Origin: Maribacter litoralis | GTDB taxonomy: Bacteria; Bacteroidota; Bacteroidia; Flavobacteriales; Flavobacteriaceae | Direction: 5' to 3' | Assembly: GCF_003075045.1 (NCBI RefSeq) | Contig: NZ_QCZD01000003.1 | Location: 744,001 to 808,000 of the forward strand | Length of the DNA: 64,000 nucleotides | Shown here: in pieces, positions 1 through 9,457 of the stretch | Layout of the letters: each line of letters begins with the position of its first letter | Position numbering within the stretch: position 1 is the stretch's first letter | Program-made: the position numbers and the translations under genes | Notes under the pieces: model-generated | Databases searched by the model: none | The model's input: the letters and a program-made list of their open reading frames with translations, nothing else | What the model was told of the DNA's origin: nothing

Positions 1-3000
1 TCTCGCAACTAAAAGTTGATTTACAGAATGTATTAGGTCAAAGTTATAATGCGACTCATACCTTAGCCTTTATAGTTGACCATTATGGCATACCACAAAA
101 TTTCGATAGCGTAGCTCAATTGCTTTTAAATAGTAATAAGAGTATTGATGCATTAGAATTAGTGGATAAAAAAGGTGTAATAACCCATGTGTATCCATTA
201 AAAGGAAATGAGGTTATTGGTTTGAATATTCTAGATGATCCCGATAATAAAATGGGTGCAACAACTACCCTTAAAAAAGGCGATTATTACACCGCCGGAC
301 CTATTTATTTAAGACAAGGTGGCTCCGGAATTATTGGGCGTAAACCCATGTTTAAAAATGGTGAGTTTAATGGATTTGTAGCGGCCGTGGTACGTTTGTC
401 AACAGTGCTAAATGCTATTCAATTAGATACTTTGGGCGAATCGAAATTCTCGTACGAGTTGGTTAAAATTAATTTAGACGAAACCGAAGAAACCTTTTAT
501 GCCTCTGAAAATATTTCTAAAGAAGGCGCCACTACACTACCGTTAACTACAAGTGAAGGAGAATGGAAGTTATATGTATATTCGAATAATAATAAATTTA
601 ATTCCACCTCCACAATTTTCTCCGTTTTAGGTCTTCTACTCGCAATCGTTTGCGGGTTACTTTCCTGGTTTTTAATGCGCCAGCCTTCAAAGCTAAACAG
701 ATTGGTTGATGAAAAAACCGCAATGTTAAAAGAAAGTCAAGAGCGATATAAAATGCTTATTGAAGAGGCTTCTGATGGTATTTTTCTGTCCGATTTTAAA
801 GGCAATGTTTTAGATGCTAACCCATTTGCTATACAGATGTTCAAGTATAGCAAACAAGAACTTTTAAATAAAAACATTACTGAGTTGATCTTATCTGAGG
901 ACCTTGTAAATATGCATAAAAATTTCACTAAAGTTATACAAGGTGAGTCCATGCGTATTGAGCGTAAAATGATAAAAAAAGATGGTACTATCTTTTATGG
1001 TGAGGTAAGTGGTAAAAAGTTAAGCAATTCTACTATTATAGGTATCGTTAGAGACGTCACCCAAAGAAAAGAACTTGAATTATCTGTTAAAGAAAATTTA
1101 GTGAAGTTCAGTAAAGCTTATAACAATGGTTTTGTTGGTATGGTCATCAAAGATCAGGCTAAACGATTTGTAGATGCCAATTGCTATTTTCTAGATTTAA
1201 TAGGTTATTCCTTAGAAGAGATAAAAGGAAAAACCATGCATGAACTTGGGTTAATAGATATGGTTGAGGCCGTAAAGAAAAACCCTAAGCTGAATGCTTT
1301 TATTAACTCTGATCGCGTTGATAAAATCGAAATAGAATTAACCACCAAGAATGGTCAAAAGCTTCATTTAATTACATCTAATGAACCTTATGAGTATTTA
1401 GGAGAACAACTTTGTTTAAGTACATACATTGATCAAACTGAATCAAAAAATGCTAGCATAGCTATAGAAAAAAGCGAAAAAAGATATAAGCAGTTTACCG
1501 AGAGAATTTCAGACGCCTACGTAAGTTTGGATAAAAACTGGTGCTTTACAGTTATTAATGCCAAAGCAGCCAGAATAGTTGGTATAGATTCGAACGAGAT
1601 GATAGGTAAAAATGTTTGGGACGAATTTCCTTCATTTAAAAATTCAGAAGCTTACGCTATTTATAACGGAGCAGTTAAAAGACAAGTTTACACCCATTTT
1701 GAACAATACCACGAAGAGGTAGATCGATGGATTGAAAACCACCTATATCCATCTCCAAACGGACTGTCTGTATTTTTTAGGGATATTACACACCGAAAAA
1801 AAGCCGATGAAGAAAAGCAACGACTTATTTCAGTAATAGAAAATAGTCCTGGTTTTATAGGTATGGCTACACTAGATGGAAAACCTCTTTTCTTAAATGA
1901 TGCCGGTAAGAAATTAGTCAACCTGCCTAAAACTATTAACCCAAAAAACACCACTATACTCGACTTTTTTGAAGATGAATACAGGGAGGTAATAGCAAAT
2001 GAACATATGCCTTCCATTATGGAAAAAGGACTATGGACCGGTGAAGTTCCACTAAAAAACTTTAAAACGAACAAACCTACACCTTTAGAATTTTCAGGTT
2101 TCTTAATTAAAGATGAGAAAACTAACAAACCTATTGCCATGGGCGCAATCGGGTTCGATTTAACGGAGCGTAAAAAAACACAAAAAGAAATTCTTGACCT
2201 ACAGAGTAAAATGGACGCTGCGATAAGAATAGGTAAAATAGGATATTGGGATTTTGACATGAATACTAAAACCTATATCTGTTCTCCGTTAATATATCAT
2301 ATCTACAATATTGAACCAGACACCGTAATAGACATCCCTTTTCTTGAAAGTCTCATACACCCAGACGACTTAGATATGCATAGGCAAAACGTAATGTTAA
2401 TTTTAAAAGAAAAAACCACCCATGCATTTTCTTATAGAATAATAGTAAAAGATGGTTCTGTTAAATATTTAATGGTTGAAACGGAGGTAGATAGAAATGA
2501 TGATAACCGTGCGGTAAACATTCGTGGTACCATAATAGATATTACTAAACAAAAAGAGGCAGATTTTGAGATTTTAAAATTGCAGAACAGAATGAATGCC
2601 GCAATAAGAATCGGTAATATTGGATATTGGCATTGGGACATGACTGGTGATGTTGTAGAGTGGTCAAAAGAAATGTATGCTATACATGAAATCGACCCAA
2701 GTACTAAAATGACAGTAGACCTGGTTAGAAAAACCATTTATCAAGAAGACCTGTCTATAATGGACAAGGTATTATCTTCAAAACCTGGTGAAAAGCACCC
2801 AACACCAAGTATTTATAGATCTCAACTTAAAGACGGTACTTTTAAATATTTTTTAGCTTCATCTGAACTGGTTTTCGATGAGAACGAAGTACCAATTGTA
2901 TATCGTGGTACCGCAATGGATATTACAAAAACCGTTCTGGCAGAAGAAGCCCTTAAAGAAAGTCAAGAGAAATTTGCCAAGGCCTTTGAGAACAAATTCG

Positions 3001-4046
3001 TTGGTATGCTCATTTTAGACGAAAGTGAGATTGTAATTGAAGCAAATGCTACAGTTTGTAGCATACTAAATGTTTCCAAAGAACAATTGATTAACAAAAA
3101 GATTATGGAGTCGGGTGTGGTTTTTTTAAATGATCATTACACTGAAAAAAGGCATAATACAATAAACCAATTAGAAAAACAAGGTAGGGTTACCAATGAA
3201 GAATTTAAAATTACCCTTACAAACGGACAGGAAAAAACCGTTTTAGTATCTAAAGAATATTTAGAGATAAAAGATCAAAAAAGGGTTTTAGTTACTATTA
3301 ATGATGATACCAAAAGAAAAGAAACCGCCGAAAAATTAGCCACTCAATTTATTGAACTTCAAAAAACAAACTCAGAGCTAGATAGTTTTGTATACAGTGC
3401 GTCTCATGAACTTAGAGCTCCATTGTCTTCTGTATTGGGTCTAATTCAGTTGATAAAAATGGAAGGCGTTGACCCAAAATTATATCAACATATTGATATG
3501 ATGGAAATTTCAATAGAGAGGTTAGACAGCTTTATTAAAGATATTATTGAGTACTCAAGAAATAAACATAAAAATATTGAGCTAGAACCCATTAATTTTA
3601 GTAATTTAATAGAACAGTCTCTTGAGAGTTTTTGGTACTTAGAAAACACCAAAAAAATTAAAATTGACATAAGCGTTGATGATAAGGTTCAATTTGTTTC
3701 TGACAGTAAAAGGGTTTCGGTATTATTGAATAATTTTATTTCAAATGCTATTAAGTATCATGACGTTAATAAAGAGTCACCTTTTATTTGGATAACCGTA
3801 AAAACATCTAAAAAAGAAGCTATCTTAGTTGTAAAAGACAATGGTGTTGGTATCGATGAAGACCAAATAAAACGAATTTTTGAAATGTTTTACAGAGTAT
3901 CCTCTAAAGTAATGGGATCCGGTATTGGACTATTCATTGTAAAAGAGGTTATATCTAGATTAAAAGGAACTGTCACATTAAAATCTAAAATTGGAGAAGG
4001 TTCAACATTTACGATAACAATACCAAATGAATCAGGTAAATTATAA
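1..4046 (+). CDS. CHASE / multi-PAS sensor histidine kinase (5' truncated)
   Basis: Membrane-bound sensor kinase. The open frame runs from base 3 without a stop, so the true start lies left of the window; the TTG at 120 is only an internal codon. The first ~190 residues look like a CHASE extracellular sensor. A membrane helix follows near 600-675, then seven PAS-like modules starting near 745, 1100, 1480, 1825, 2205, 2590 and 2965. The two modules starting MDAAIRIG and MNAAIRIG are clearly paralogous PAS_3-type copies. HisKA has SASHELRAP with the phospho-acceptor His at 3405-3407. The HATPase part shows the N box (NNFISNAIKYH), DNGVGI and GSGIGLFIV. The response regulator starts one base after the stop, so the pair is a two-component system. 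The ligand is not predictable. Confidence 0.93.
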   Translation, partial: SQLKVDLQNVLGQSYNATHTLAFIVDHYGIPQNFDSVAQLLLNSNKSIDALELVDKKGVITHVYPLKGNEVIGLNILDDPDNKMGATTTLKKGDYYTAGPIYLRQGGSGIIGRKPMFKNGEFNGFVAAVVRLSTVLNAIQLDTLGESKFSYELVKINLDETEETFYASENISKEGATTLPLTTSEGEWKLYVYSNNNKFNSTSTIFSVLGLLLAIVCGLLSWFLMRQPSKLNRLVDEKTAMLKESQERYKMLIEEASDGIFLSDFKGNVLDANPFAIQMFKYSKQELLNKNITELILSEDLVNMHKNFTKVIQGESMRIERKMIKKDGTIFYGEVSGKKLSNSTIIGIVRDVTQRKELELSVKENLVKFSKAYNNGFVGMVIKDQAKRFVDANCYFLDLIGYSLEEIKGKTMHELGLIDMVEAVKKNPKLNAFINSDRVDKIEIELTTKNGQKLHLITSNEPYEYLGEQLCLSTYIDQTESKNASIAIEKSEKRYKQFTERISDAYVSLDKNWCFTVINAKAARIVGIDSNEMIGKNVWDEFPSFKNSEAYAIYNGAVKRQVYTHFEQYHEEVDRWIENHLYPSPNGLSVFFRDITHRKKADEEKQRLISVIENSPGFIGMATLDGKPLFLNDAGKKLVNLPKTINPKNTTILDFFEDEYREVIANEHMPSIMEKGLWTGEVPLKNFKTNKPTPLEFSGFLIKDEKTNKPIAMGAIGFDLTERKKTQKEILDLQSKMDAAIRIGKIGYWDFDMNTKTYICSPLIYHIYNIEPDTVIDIPFLESLIHPDDLDMHRQNVMLILKEKTTHAFSYRIIVKDGSVKYLMVETEVDRNDDNRAVNIRGTIIDITKQKEADFEILKLQNRMNAAIRIGNIGYWHWDMTGDVVEWSKEMYAIHEIDPSTKMTVDLVRKTIYQEDLSIMDKVLSSKPGEKHPTPSIYRSQLKDGTFKYFLASSELVFDENEVPIVYRGTAMDITKTVLAEEALKESQEKFAKAFENKFVGMLILDESEIVIEANATVCSILNVSKEQLINKKIMESGVVFLNDHYTEKRHNTINQLEKQGRVTNEEFKITLTNGQEKTVLVSKEYLEIKDQKRVLVTINDDTKRKETAEKLATQFIELQKTNSELDSFVYSASHELRAPLSSVLGLIQLIKMEGVDPKLYQHIDMMEISIERLDSFIKDIIEYSRNKHKNIELEPINFSNLIEQSLESFWYLENTKKIKIDISVDDKVQFVSDSKRVSVLLNNFISNAIKYHDVNKESPFIWITVKTSKKEAILVVKDNGVGIDEDQIKRIFEMFYRVSSKVMGSGIGLFIVKEVISRLKGTVTLKSKIGEGSTFTITIPNESGKL

Positions 4047-4047
4047 T

Positions 4048-4446
4048 ATGAGCAAGGATATTAATATTTTGTTGATCGATGATTCGGATGTCGATAATTT
4101 CATTAATAAAGCTGTTATTTCAAAAGAGGATAATATTTCTCAAATAACTACTATGACATCTGGGCAAGACGCTTTAAACCATTTAAATGAGATTGTTGAT
4201 AACCCTGATACATATCCAGATATTATTTTTCTGGATATCAAAATGCCGGGTATGAACGGTTTTGAGTTTTTAGATGAATATTTAAAACTACCCGAAACTA
4301 TTGTAAATCACTGTAAGATTTACATCTTAAGTTCTTCAATAGATTCAATAGATTCTGAAAGGGGAAAAGAATATGCCATTGTAAAAAAGCATTTGACCAA
4401 ACCATTGGCACATCATAAAATTGGAAATTTATTGGCTGAAGACTAA
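4048..4446 (+). CDS. Single-domain response regulator (CheY-like)
   Basis: A receiver domain without an output domain (132 aa), the likely phospho-acceptor of the kinase just upstream. The acidic pair D11-D12 (LLIDDSD), the phospho-acceptor D63 (FLDIKMPG) and the conserved Lys K118 (LTKPL) are all present. I chose the ATG at 4048, one base after the kinase stop; an in-frame ATG at 4027 would overlap the kinase end and adds seven residues with no receiver homology. With no DNA-binding domain it probably acts by protein contact or phosphorelay. Confidence 0.93.
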   Translation: MSKDINILLIDDSDVDNFINKAVISKEDNISQITTMTSGQDALNHLNEIVDNPDTYPDIIFLDIKMPGMNGFEFLDEYLKLPETIVNHCKIYILSSSIDSIDSERGKEYAIVKKHLTKPLAHHKIGNLLAED

Positions 4447-4568
4447 ACTTCTATAAAAAAGCGATTCATCAATTCTAAATTCAGTAAAAAACACATTATA
4501 TAGGGCTTAAATTATAATATCTTCTTAATAATCATAAGATTTGGTACACTTTTATTATTTTGCCCCTT

Positions 4569-5429
4569 ATGAAAATTTATCCCATTGAAACTGGTAATTT
4601 TAAGTTAGACGGTGGTGCTATGTTCGGGGTGGTTCCAAAAACAATTTGGCAAAGAACAAATCCGGCAGACGACAACAATTTAATTGATATTGCCGCCAGA
4701 AGTCTTTTGATTGAAGACGGTGATAGATTGATTTTAGTAGATACCGGTATGGGTAATAAACAATCTGATAAATTTTTTGGATATTACTATCGTTGGGGTG
4801 ACTTCAATATAGATTCATCCTTAAAAAAATATGGTTTTCATAGAGATGATATTACCGATGTTTTTTTAACCCATTTACATTTTGATCATGTTGGTGGTGC
4901 CATACAATGGAACAAAAATAGAACAGGTTATGAGCCCGCATTTAAAAATGCTAAGTTTTGGACGAATGAAAAACATTGGAAATGGGCCACTGAGCCTAAC
5001 CCAAGGGAAAAAGCTTCGTTTTTGAAAGAAAATCTGTATCCAATGCAAGAAAGTGGTAAGTTAACCTTTATTGATCATACAGATAAAAGCTTTTTAAAAG
5101 ATAGTCCGCTCGGATTTGATATACGTTTTGTTGATGGCCATACAGAAAAACAAATGTTGCCACAATTTACTTATCAAAACAAAACTATTGCTTACATGGC
5201 AGATCTTATACCAACAGTGGGTCATATACCTTTGCCTTATGTTATTGGTTATGACACTAGACCACTTATTACCATGACCGAAAAAGAAATATTCTTGAAC
5301 GAAGCTGTGGAAAACAACTACTATCTTTTCTTTGAGCACGATGCTCACAACCAACTTTGTACTTTAAAGCATACAGAAAGAGGAGTGAGGTTAGATCAAA
5401 TATATACTTTCGACGAACTCTTCAATTAA
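4569..5429 (+). CDS. MBL-fold metallo-hydrolase
   Basis: A 286-residue metallo-beta-lactamase-fold hydrolase. The metal motif THLHFDHVGG gives H102, H104, D106 and H107; later metal-ligand candidates are the His in VDGHTEK and those in FEHDAHN. The N-terminal pattern (metabolite-like IETGNF, DTGMG before the HxHxDH loop) matches the group that includes quorum-quenching lactonases and YtnP-like enzymes, but the substrate cannot be read from sequence. The start is the ATG at 4569; a TTG three codons earlier is in frame but less likely. No signal peptide, so cytoplasmic. Confidence 0.9.
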   Translation: MKIYPIETGNFKLDGGAMFGVVPKTIWQRTNPADDNNLIDIAARSLLIEDGDRLILVDTGMGNKQSDKFFGYYYRWGDFNIDSSLKKYGFHRDDITDVFLTHLHFDHVGGAIQWNKNRTGYEPAFKNAKFWTNEKHWKWATEPNPREKASFLKENLYPMQESGKLTFIDHTDKSFLKDSPLGFDIRFVDGHTEKQMLPQFTYQNKTIAYMADLIPTVGHIPLPYVIGYDTRPLITMTEKEIFLNEAVENNYYLFFEHDAHNQLCTLKHTERGVRLDQIYTFDELFN

Positions 5430-5482
5430 CGCTACACTATTTAATTTCTAAACTATAAACATTAACTAAAAGTTGCCCATAT

Positions 5483-7132
5483 ATGACAAACAATACTCTT
5501 AAATCAATCTTTGCCCTTTCGTTAGCGACCGTTTTATCAGGGTGCGGTAGTACCAATACAGCAACAAGTAGCGGATTAGTTCTTACCCCGGTAGAAAACA
5601 TTGATTCCACGCCTTTAAAGATTTCAGATTTAACAACAGCCGAAAAAAACAATTGGGGCCATTTAGATCTTGTTTCCGATACCATACCTGGTATGAGCGT
5701 TGATAAAGCTTACACAGATATCATTAAAAATAAAAAGGGAACTAAAACCATTGTAGCGGTACTAGATTCTGGTATTGATCTTAATCATGAAGATTTAGAT
5801 GATGTTCTATGGACAAATACAAAAGAAAAAGCCGGTAATGGTATAGATGATGACGGTAATGGCTACATTGATGATATACACGGCTATAACTTCTTAGGGG
5901 AATCTTATAACGAACAATTGGAATATGTTCGTATGCTACGTTTAAACATTGGAGACGCAGCAACCTTATCAAAAGCTAAAACAAAGCTAGATGCCGAATA
6001 CAACGAAGCACTACAAGGTAAAGAACAATATGAATCTATTTATCTGGCAGTAAAAAATGCCGATGCAGACGTAAAAAAGTATTTAAACAAAGATACTTAC
6101 ACAAAACAAGACTTAGCCGGTATTACAGCAACCGATAAAACTATGCAGCGTAATGTGGCTATTTTAAATCAAATGTTCGGTATAAAGGATACCATTCCAG
6201 AAGTACTTGATGAACTGAACAACGGCATAAAATATTACACCGAGCAAGTAAATTACAATCTCAACAAAGAGTTTAATGGTCGTGAACCGGTTGGTGACAA
6301 TCCATATGATATTACAGATGTAGATTATGGTAACGGTAACCCGATGAATAGGGTAGAAGATGAAAGCCATGGTACACACGTTGCCGGTATTATTGCTGCT
6401 GAACGCAACAATGGGATAGGGGTTAACGGGGTTGCCAACAATGTTGCCATTATGAGTATTAGAGCCGTACCTAATGGTGATGAATATGATAAGGATATTG
6501 CCAGAGGTATTAGATATGCAGTTGATAACGGTGCACGAATTATCAACGGAAGTTTTGGTAAGTCTTTTTCTCCAAATGCACAGTGGGTTTATGATGCCAT
6601 AAAATATGCAGCCGACAACAATGTACTTTTTGTACATGCAGCTGGTAATGATGGTTCAGATCTTGATAACCCTATCAATGCTAACTTTCCAAATGATCAG
6701 GTGAACAACGGACCTGAAATTGCAGATAATGTAATTACCGTTGGTGCATTGAACCCAAAATATGGTTCTGAATTGGTTGCAAGCTATTCAAACTATGGTA
6801 AAATAAATGTTGATGTTTTTGCTCCTGGTACAGATATCTATTCTACCTACCCAAATAACGATTACGAATATTCTCCTGGTACTTCTATGGCCGCACCCGG
6901 TGTTGCCGGTGTTGCCGCATTGGTAATGTCTCAATATCCAAGTTTAACGGCTGCCCAGGTGAAAAAAATTATTTTAAACTCTGGTCTTCCGATCAAAACC
7001 AAAGTGGTTTTAGGTAAGAATACCGGCAAAAGCGCATCATTAGATGAAATTTCTACTTCAGGCAAAATTGCAAATGCTTATAACGCTTTGGTAATGGCCA
7101 GTAAAGTAGCTGCAGGGCAGATAGAACTTTAA
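5483..7132 (+). CDS. S8 (subtilisin-family) serine peptidase, lipoprotein
   Basis: Secreted subtilase of 549 residues. It starts with a lipoprotein signal (LSGC, lipid Cys21). The triad is D95 (VAVLDSGID), H296 (SHGTHVAG) and S468 (GTSMAAPG), with oxyanion Asn N389 (AAGND). The D-to-H distance is about 200 residues because a ~160-residue helical, Lys/Asp-rich segment sits between them, a layout I associate with Bacteroidota S8 enzymes. No T9SS C-terminal domain is visible. The M1 peptidase gene starts six bases downstream, suggesting an operon of two envelope peptidases. Confidence 0.94.
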   Translation: MTNNTLKSIFALSLATVLSGCGSTNTATSSGLVLTPVENIDSTPLKISDLTTAEKNNWGHLDLVSDTIPGMSVDKAYTDIIKNKKGTKTIVAVLDSGIDLNHEDLDDVLWTNTKEKAGNGIDDDGNGYIDDIHGYNFLGESYNEQLEYVRMLRLNIGDAATLSKAKTKLDAEYNEALQGKEQYESIYLAVKNADADVKKYLNKDTYTKQDLAGITATDKTMQRNVAILNQMFGIKDTIPEVLDELNNGIKYYTEQVNYNLNKEFNGREPVGDNPYDITDVDYGNGNPMNRVEDESHGTHVAGIIAAERNNGIGVNGVANNVAIMSIRAVPNGDEYDKDIARGIRYAVDNGARIINGSFGKSFSPNAQWVYDAIKYAADNNVLFVHAAGNDGSDLDNPINANFPNDQVNNGPEIADNVITVGALNPKYGSELVASYSNYGKINVDVFAPGTDIYSTYPNNDYEYSPGTSMAAPGVAGVAALVMSQYPSLTAAQVKKIILNSGLPIKTKVVLGKNTGKSASLDEISTSGKIANAYNALVMASKVAAGQIEL

Positions 7133-7138
7133 TTATAT

Positions 7139-9001
7139 ATGACTCAAATGACTAAATCATTTTTTACATTCTTTACCGCTTTATTATCCATTGGGCTATT
7201 TGCTCAAGGTAATACCAACTACTGGCAACAACATGTAGATTATACCATGGCCGTTGACATGGATGTTGACAATTTCCAGTATACCGGTACACAGACCTTG
7301 GTGTATACCAATAACTCACCAGATGAACTTAAAAGAGTGTATTTTCACTTGTATTTCAATGCCTTTCAACCAGGTAGCGAAATGGATATTCGCTTGCAGA
7401 ATATTGCTGATCCAGATGGGCGTATGACAACTGCCGATAAGAAAAGTAGAATTGCAACACTTACCGAGAGTGAAATGGGCTATCTACATGCGACTTCATT
7501 GACCCAAGACGGCAACCAAGTATCTTTTTCTGAAGAGGGTACCGTATTGGTAGTCGACCTTGCAAAACCAATTCCTTCAGGTGCAAAGTCTACCTTCAAC
7601 ATGGAATTTAAAGGCCAAGTGCCGTTACAGATAAGACGTTCGGGTAGAAATAGCGAAGAAGGTGTTGCCTTATCTATGAGCCAATGGTATCCAAAATTAG
7701 CGGAATATGATTTTGAAGGTTGGCATGCCGATCCATATATTGCCCGTGAATTCCAAGGTGTATGGGGAGATTTTGATGTAAAATTGACTATTGATAAGGA
7801 TTACACCGTTGGTGGAACCGGATATTTACAGAATGCAGATGAAATTGGACATGGTTATGAAACGCCTGGCACAAAAATTAAAAAGCAAAAAGGTAAAACC
7901 TTAACCTGGCATTTTAAAGCCCCTATGGTACATGATTTTATGTGGGCTGCCGATCCAGATTATATCCACGATATTCAACAGGTACCTAACGGTCCGGTTT
8001 TACATTTCCTTTACAAGGATGATCCAAAAATTCTTGAGAATTGGAAAAAGCTTCAGCCTAAAACTATTGAGGCAATGGAGTTTTTTAGTAAAAATATCGG
8101 TAAATACCCATATGATCAGTATTCGGTTATTCAAGGTGGCGATGGTGGTATGGAGTATGCGATGTCAACTTTAATTACCGGTAATCGTAAATTTGGTAGT
8201 TTGGTAGGTGTTATGGCACATGAACTGGCACATTCATGGTTTCAACATATATTGGCAACAAATGAAAGTAAACATGAATGGATGGATGAAGGGTTTACTT
8301 CATTTATCTCTAAACTTTGCATGACCGAAATTATGGATTCGGATAAAGAAAATCCGTTCGAAGGTACCTATAAAGGTTACAGAAATTTGGCTTTGTCAGG
8401 TAAAGAACAACCACAAACCACCCATGCCGATCGCTACGCTCTTAATTTTGCCTACGGAATTTCCGCTTATAGTAAAGGATCTATTTTCCTTTCTCAATTA
8501 GGCTATATTATTGGTCAAGATAAATTGATGGAAACTATACGTACTTATTACGATGAGTTTAAGTTTAAACATCCAGTACCTAATGATGTAAAACGTGTTG
8601 CCGAGAAAATATCTGGTATTGAGTTAGATTGGTATTTAACAGATTGGACACAAACTACCAATACTATCGACTACGGAATTAAAGAAGTGTCTACCGTTGA
8701 AACCAATACTAAAGTTACTTTAGAGCGAATTGGTTTAATGCCTATGCCTTTAGATATATTGGTTGTGTACAATGACGGAAGTAGAGAGACTTTCTATGCA
8801 CCTTTACAAATGATGCGTGGAGAAAAAGAAAACCCTTATGAGGGTGTAGAGAGAACCGTTATTAAAGATTGGCCATGGGCTTACCCAAGCTATGAATTTG
8901 AGATACAAAAACCAATGTCCTCAATACAAGCTATAGTTATAGACCCTTCTCAACTAATGGCAGATGTTAATTTAGAGAACAATGTTTGGCAAGCAGAGTA
9001 G
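7139..9001 (+). CDS. M1 family zinc aminopeptidase, exported
   Basis: Exported gluzincin aminopeptidase (620 aa). A Sec signal peptide occupies the first ~22 residues (ending LFAQ). The zinc site is HELAH (H361, E362, H365) with E384 eighteen residues on (WMDEGFTSF). The substrate loop is GGMEY (336-340) instead of the more usual GAMEN. Six bases separate it from the S8 gene, and a hairpin follows the stop, so the two genes probably share a transcript. A second ATG three codons in is an equally possible start. Confidence 0.94.
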   Translation: MTQMTKSFFTFFTALLSIGLFAQGNTNYWQQHVDYTMAVDMDVDNFQYTGTQTLVYTNNSPDELKRVYFHLYFNAFQPGSEMDIRLQNIADPDGRMTTADKKSRIATLTESEMGYLHATSLTQDGNQVSFSEEGTVLVVDLAKPIPSGAKSTFNMEFKGQVPLQIRRSGRNSEEGVALSMSQWYPKLAEYDFEGWHADPYIAREFQGVWGDFDVKLTIDKDYTVGGTGYLQNADEIGHGYETPGTKIKKQKGKTLTWHFKAPMVHDFMWAADPDYIHDIQQVPNGPVLHFLYKDDPKILENWKKLQPKTIEAMEFFSKNIGKYPYDQYSVIQGGDGGMEYAMSTLITGNRKFGSLVGVMAHELAHSWFQHILATNESKHEWMDEGFTSFISKLCMTEIMDSDKENPFEGTYKGYRNLALSGKEQPQTTHADRYALNFAYGISAYSKGSIFLSQLGYIIGQDKLMETIRTYYDEFKFKHPVPNDVKRVAEKISGIELDWYLTDWTQTTNTIDYGIKEVSTVETNTKVTLERIGLMPMPLDILVVYNDGSRETFYAPLQMMRGEKENPYEGVERTVIKDWPWAYPSYEFEIQKPMSSIQAIVIDPSQLMADVNLENNVWQAE

Positions 9002-9030
9002 TATCTTCTTGTAAAGTTTTAGATATTTAT

Positions 9031-9058
9031 GCCCCCAATTCGGGGGCTAATTCTTTTT
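9031..9058 (+). terminator. Rho-independent-like terminator after the M1 peptidase
   Basis: A GCCCCC / GGGGGC stem (9031-9036 with 9042-9047) with an AATTC loop is followed by TAATTCTTTTT. It sits between the M1 peptidase and rnpA. The open frame of rnpA extends back through it to an ATG at 9029, which argues that the extended start is wrong. Confidence 0.65.
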
Positions 9059-9073
9059 AATGCTTCTTTACTA

Positions 9074-9457
9074 ATGGATCAATCCTTCGGAAAAAAGGAA
9101 AAACTTAAAAGCAAAATACTCATCACACAATTGTTTGAAGAGGGTAAGGGCATTTCTGTATATCCATTGAAATTAATTTATCTATCCATCGAAAAAAAAG
9201 AAGTCCCTATTAAAAGCGCGGTTACCGTATCTAAAAGAAATTTTAAAAGCGCTGTTGACAGAAATAGGATCAAGCGCTTACTTAGAGAGTCTTACAGATG
9301 CAACAAAGCACAGGTTTTTAACAATACAGATGCTAACTTTGCGTTTCTATTTTTATACCTTGGTAAGGATATGCCCACCTTTGAGCAGTTAGATCATAAA
9401 ATGAAGCTCGTTTTAAACAAGTTTAAGCTACAGATTGATGAAAAAAATAGTAAGTAA
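9074..9457 (+). CDS. rnpA: Ribonuclease P protein component
   Basis: Protein subunit of RNase P, which matures tRNA 5' ends with the M1 RNA. It has 127 residues from the ATG at 9074. The start MDQSFGKKEKLKSK is the usual flavobacterial beginning, and the earlier ATG (9029) lies in a terminator hairpin. The family signature is VDRNRIKRLLRESYR near the middle (RNR motif), preceded by AVTVSKRNFKSA. rpmH is not next to it, unlike in many bacteria. Its last 20 bases overlap the following S41 protease gene, so the two are probably translated together. Confidence 0.95.
   Translation: MDQSFGKKEKLKSKILITQLFEEGKGISVYPLKLIYLSIEKKEVPIKSAVTVSKRNFKSAVDRNRIKRLLRESYRCNKAQVFNNTDANFAFLFLYLGKDMPTFEQLDHKMKLVLNKFKLQIDEKNSK

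Noticed and set aside
4540..4562. Bacteroidetes-type promoter before the MBL-fold gene
   Set aside because: TTTG strings are present, but the spacing (about 15 bp between them) does not fit the -33/-7 arrangement and would put the start site at or past the ATG.
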